Assembly (NCBI GenBank): GCA_964245425.1
Contig: CAXTMV010000231.1
Span: forward strand, 1-9,168
DNA from: JACMLD01 sp964245425
GTDB taxonomy: Bacteria > Bacteroidota > Bacteroidia > Chitinophagales > Chitinophagaceae
Direction of reading: 5' to 3'
Length of the DNA: 9,168 nucleotides
Position 1 is the first letter of the stretch. Each line of letters starts with the position of its first letter. Shown here in pieces: positions 7,858 through 9,168 of this stretch. The notes under the pieces are model-generated. The model worked only from the letters and a program-made list of their open reading frames with translations. It was not told where the DNA came from and searched no databases. The position numbers and the translations under genes are program-made.

Positions 7858-8991
7858 TTAAGGGAAAGTGTGTAGTAATTGACCGTCATCCTTTGTATTT
7901 GCAAATTTGGTCGAAATAAGATTGTATTGCGGCTTGAGGAAACGAACTAATCTACCAACTGAAGCAAAACAGTTTCTTGCCGACAGATGGTGTAGTTGCT
8001 CATTCCAATGTGTGCCGTGATGTGCTGCAATAATAACATCAAAATTAGTTCGGCTTTTTGTTTTTAAATATCCGACAACTCGAGCGATTTGACTTGATTC
8101 AAGGTCACCAAGGAACAATAGCGCGCTTTCGCACATAAATGCAAGACTCAAATCGTTCGCAGCACTTTTTAATGCTGAATTAGCTATACTAATGATCTGA
8201 TTTTTCTTGTCATCATACGACTGATCAATAAGAGAACTATCCCCTTGAAATTCAGTAGACCGATTTCGCAAAGGCGCAGTCATTTGATTGGTATTTAAAG
8301 AAACTTTTTGATTCTTCCGGTGTTCTTCCTTTTGTTGATAATTGATTTTAGAATTGACTTGAAAGTCCATCTGTTGTTCTTTGCTTGACAAGCAGGGTTT
8401 ATCTCCAGATGCAAGTTCGTGGGTGAGTTTGTATATTTCCTTTAACCTTTCATCAACCGCACATGCGTCTTTAAAGGCTTTGATTGACCTGTCAATTTTA
8501 ACCAAAGTATTTCCCTGTAAAATTTCCCGTGGTGGCCACAAGATTTCTACTTTTTCTCCATCTATGCTTACATTATCACCTTGTGAAACAGGATGAAAAT
8601 TAACTGGCGGAAGAGTTTTACAATTCCAATCCCGGATGAATTTTAGAATCGAGTATTGGATTGGATCACCTTCTTCGAATGAAAGGTATGCCTGCATGGC
8701 TAGCATCATTTCAAAAAAAATACTATTATTTTTAAATTTGGGCATCGCCGGATAATAGATGTCAGATAAATGCAGATGCGGTATGGGATGATGCCGTTTA
8801 TAAAAACCGTTATAATGGTCCGCGTGAAAATGGCTGAGCACAAAGTTGCCTTCAAAAATCTCTTTTTGAGGAGGGATATCCCCGACATAATCTATGATTA
8901 TCCCTTCACTTGATTAAATTTTATGTGTTTGGGATATTGTAGCATGCAGTCCATCGCCAACGTCATTAATTACAAGGGATTTACCAGTCAT
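7858..8991 (-). pseudogene. MBL-fold metallohydrolase with N-terminus interrupted by an in-frame TAA
   Basis: The intact part from GTG 8841 is 327 residues and opens directly with the metal motif Ser-His-Phe-His-Ala-Asp-His (3-9), a complete HxHxDH. Later come Gly-Asp-Leu-Glu (245-248, metal Asp246) and Ala-His-His-Gly (273-276). MBL folds need several strands before HxHxDH. These are present upstream in the same frame: an ATG at 8991 begins MTGKSLVINDVGDGLHAT, and GIIIDYVGDIPPQKE follows. A TAA at 8914-8916 lies between them, after 25 codons. This indicates a nonsense mutation, a sequencing error, or a product truncated to GTG 8841 that would lack the N-terminal strands. Residues about 150-215 are a polar Lys/Gln/Asn-rich insert. 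The C-terminus ends at Thr-Phe-Pro without the closing His-Pro element seen in the second MBL gene. The stop is 17 bp before the patatin start. Confidence 0.8.
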
Positions 8992-9015
8992 TTCATATTT
9001 CTTAAGATAGTTAAT

Positions 9016-9168
9016 TTATATAGGTAAGGCCGATCCCCAACCACGGTTTGGAAAAACAGCAATGTCAGTAACATATGATAAGCATCCTTCGGACTTGTGT
9101 GTACTGTATATCTTACACATAGCTAAATTTCTTTTTATGCAATTTATAACCGCCCTGCGTGGGTGATG
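9016..9168 (-). CDS. 3' end of an upstream gene, possibly a ComEC-type MBL protein C-terminus (partial)
   Basis: The minus-strand frame is open from the window edge to a TAA at 9016-9018, giving 50 codons. It begins His-His-Pro-Arg-Arg-Ala-Val-Ile and later has Tyr-Ser-Thr, then Ser-Glu-Gly-Cys-Leu-Ser-Tyr. This order (HPR, hydrophobic helix, T, G, strand) parallels the end of the second MBL gene here (His-Pro-Arg-Pro-Glu-Val-Val, then Thr-Thr, then Gly-Asp-Val-Val-Val). That suggests the C-terminus of another ComEC-type MBL protein. The last residues, Asn-Arg-Gly-Trp-Gly-Ser-Ala-Leu-Pro-Ile, are unplaced. An internal Met at 9120 would give only 34 codons. The stop is 24 bp before the ATG at 8991, in the same frame. 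Identity is tentative because the rest lies outside the window. Confidence 0.4.
   Translation of the reverse strand, partial: HHPRRAVINCIKRNLAMCKIYSTHKSEGCLSYVTDIAVFPNRGWGSALPI

Noticed and set aside
8706..8888. 60-codon minus-strand frame overlapping the start of the first MBL gene
   Set aside because: It is out of frame with the metal motif and low in complexity (Ile-rich). The overlapping frame carries the clear HxHxDH signature.
8914..8916. Recoding of the TAA in the first MBL gene (selenocysteine, pyrrolysine or programmed readthrough)
   Set aside because: TAA is not the codon used for selenocysteine or pyrrolysine, and no recoding structure was seen. A mutation or sequencing error is simpler.
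5798..8991. Calling the MBL genes antibiotic-resistance beta-lactamases
   Set aside because: They have ComEC-type signatures (His-His-Gly, His-Pro-Arg) and no signal peptide for export, unlike class B beta-lactamases.
1..9168. CRISPR array, tRNA/rRNA genes, insertion sequence or attachment site
   Set aside because: No spaced direct repeats, cloverleaf sequence, transposase or terminal inverted repeats were found by eye.

Overview
The window is about 9.2 kb of AT-rich bacterial DNA in which every convincing gene lies on the minus strand. No tRNA, rRNA, CRISPR array, insertion sequence or attachment site was seen. The low GC, the near absence of Shine-Dalgarno sequences before the starts, and the protein style suggest Bacteroidota. 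That assignment is inferred from general features, not from a marker gene.

Reading along the minus strand (right to left), the window opens with the 3' end of a gene that enters from beyond base 9168. Its last 50 codons resemble the C-terminal end of a ComEC-type metallo-beta-lactamase (MBL) fold protein. Next is an MBL-fold hydrolase gene (8991-7858) with a complete HxHxDH motif. An in-frame TAA at 8914-8916 interrupts its first strands, and its end looks short. After 17 bp comes an intact patatin-like phospholipase (7840-6713). After a further 39 bp comes a second ComEC-like MBL protein (6673-5798) with a variant metal motif. These genes form one co-directional block, probably an operon, with a possible terminator near 5726-5757.

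A 544-bp gap (5254-5797) contains no intact gene. It holds short plus-strand segments with coding character, broken by frame changes and a stop, which look like the remains of a small gene.

The second block is a tight gene pair with a 9-bp spacer. It comprises a Schlafen/AlbA_2-domain protein (5253-4129) and a 1240-residue protein (4119-397). The large protein has an N-terminal SEC-C zinc motif, a very long middle with no recognised domain, and a C-terminal PD-(D/E)xK nuclease-like domain. The last 396 bases on the left hold no convincing gene.

A phospholipase, MBL hydrolases, a Schlafen-type AlbA_2 protein and a large PD-(D/E)xK protein together resemble the parts list of a bacterial defence or conflict island. 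No recognisable sensor, nucleotide cyclase or helicase is visible, so no known system can be named. The best candidates for something undescribed are the AlbA_2 / SEC-C-PD-(D/E)xK pair and the MBL-patatin-MBL block.
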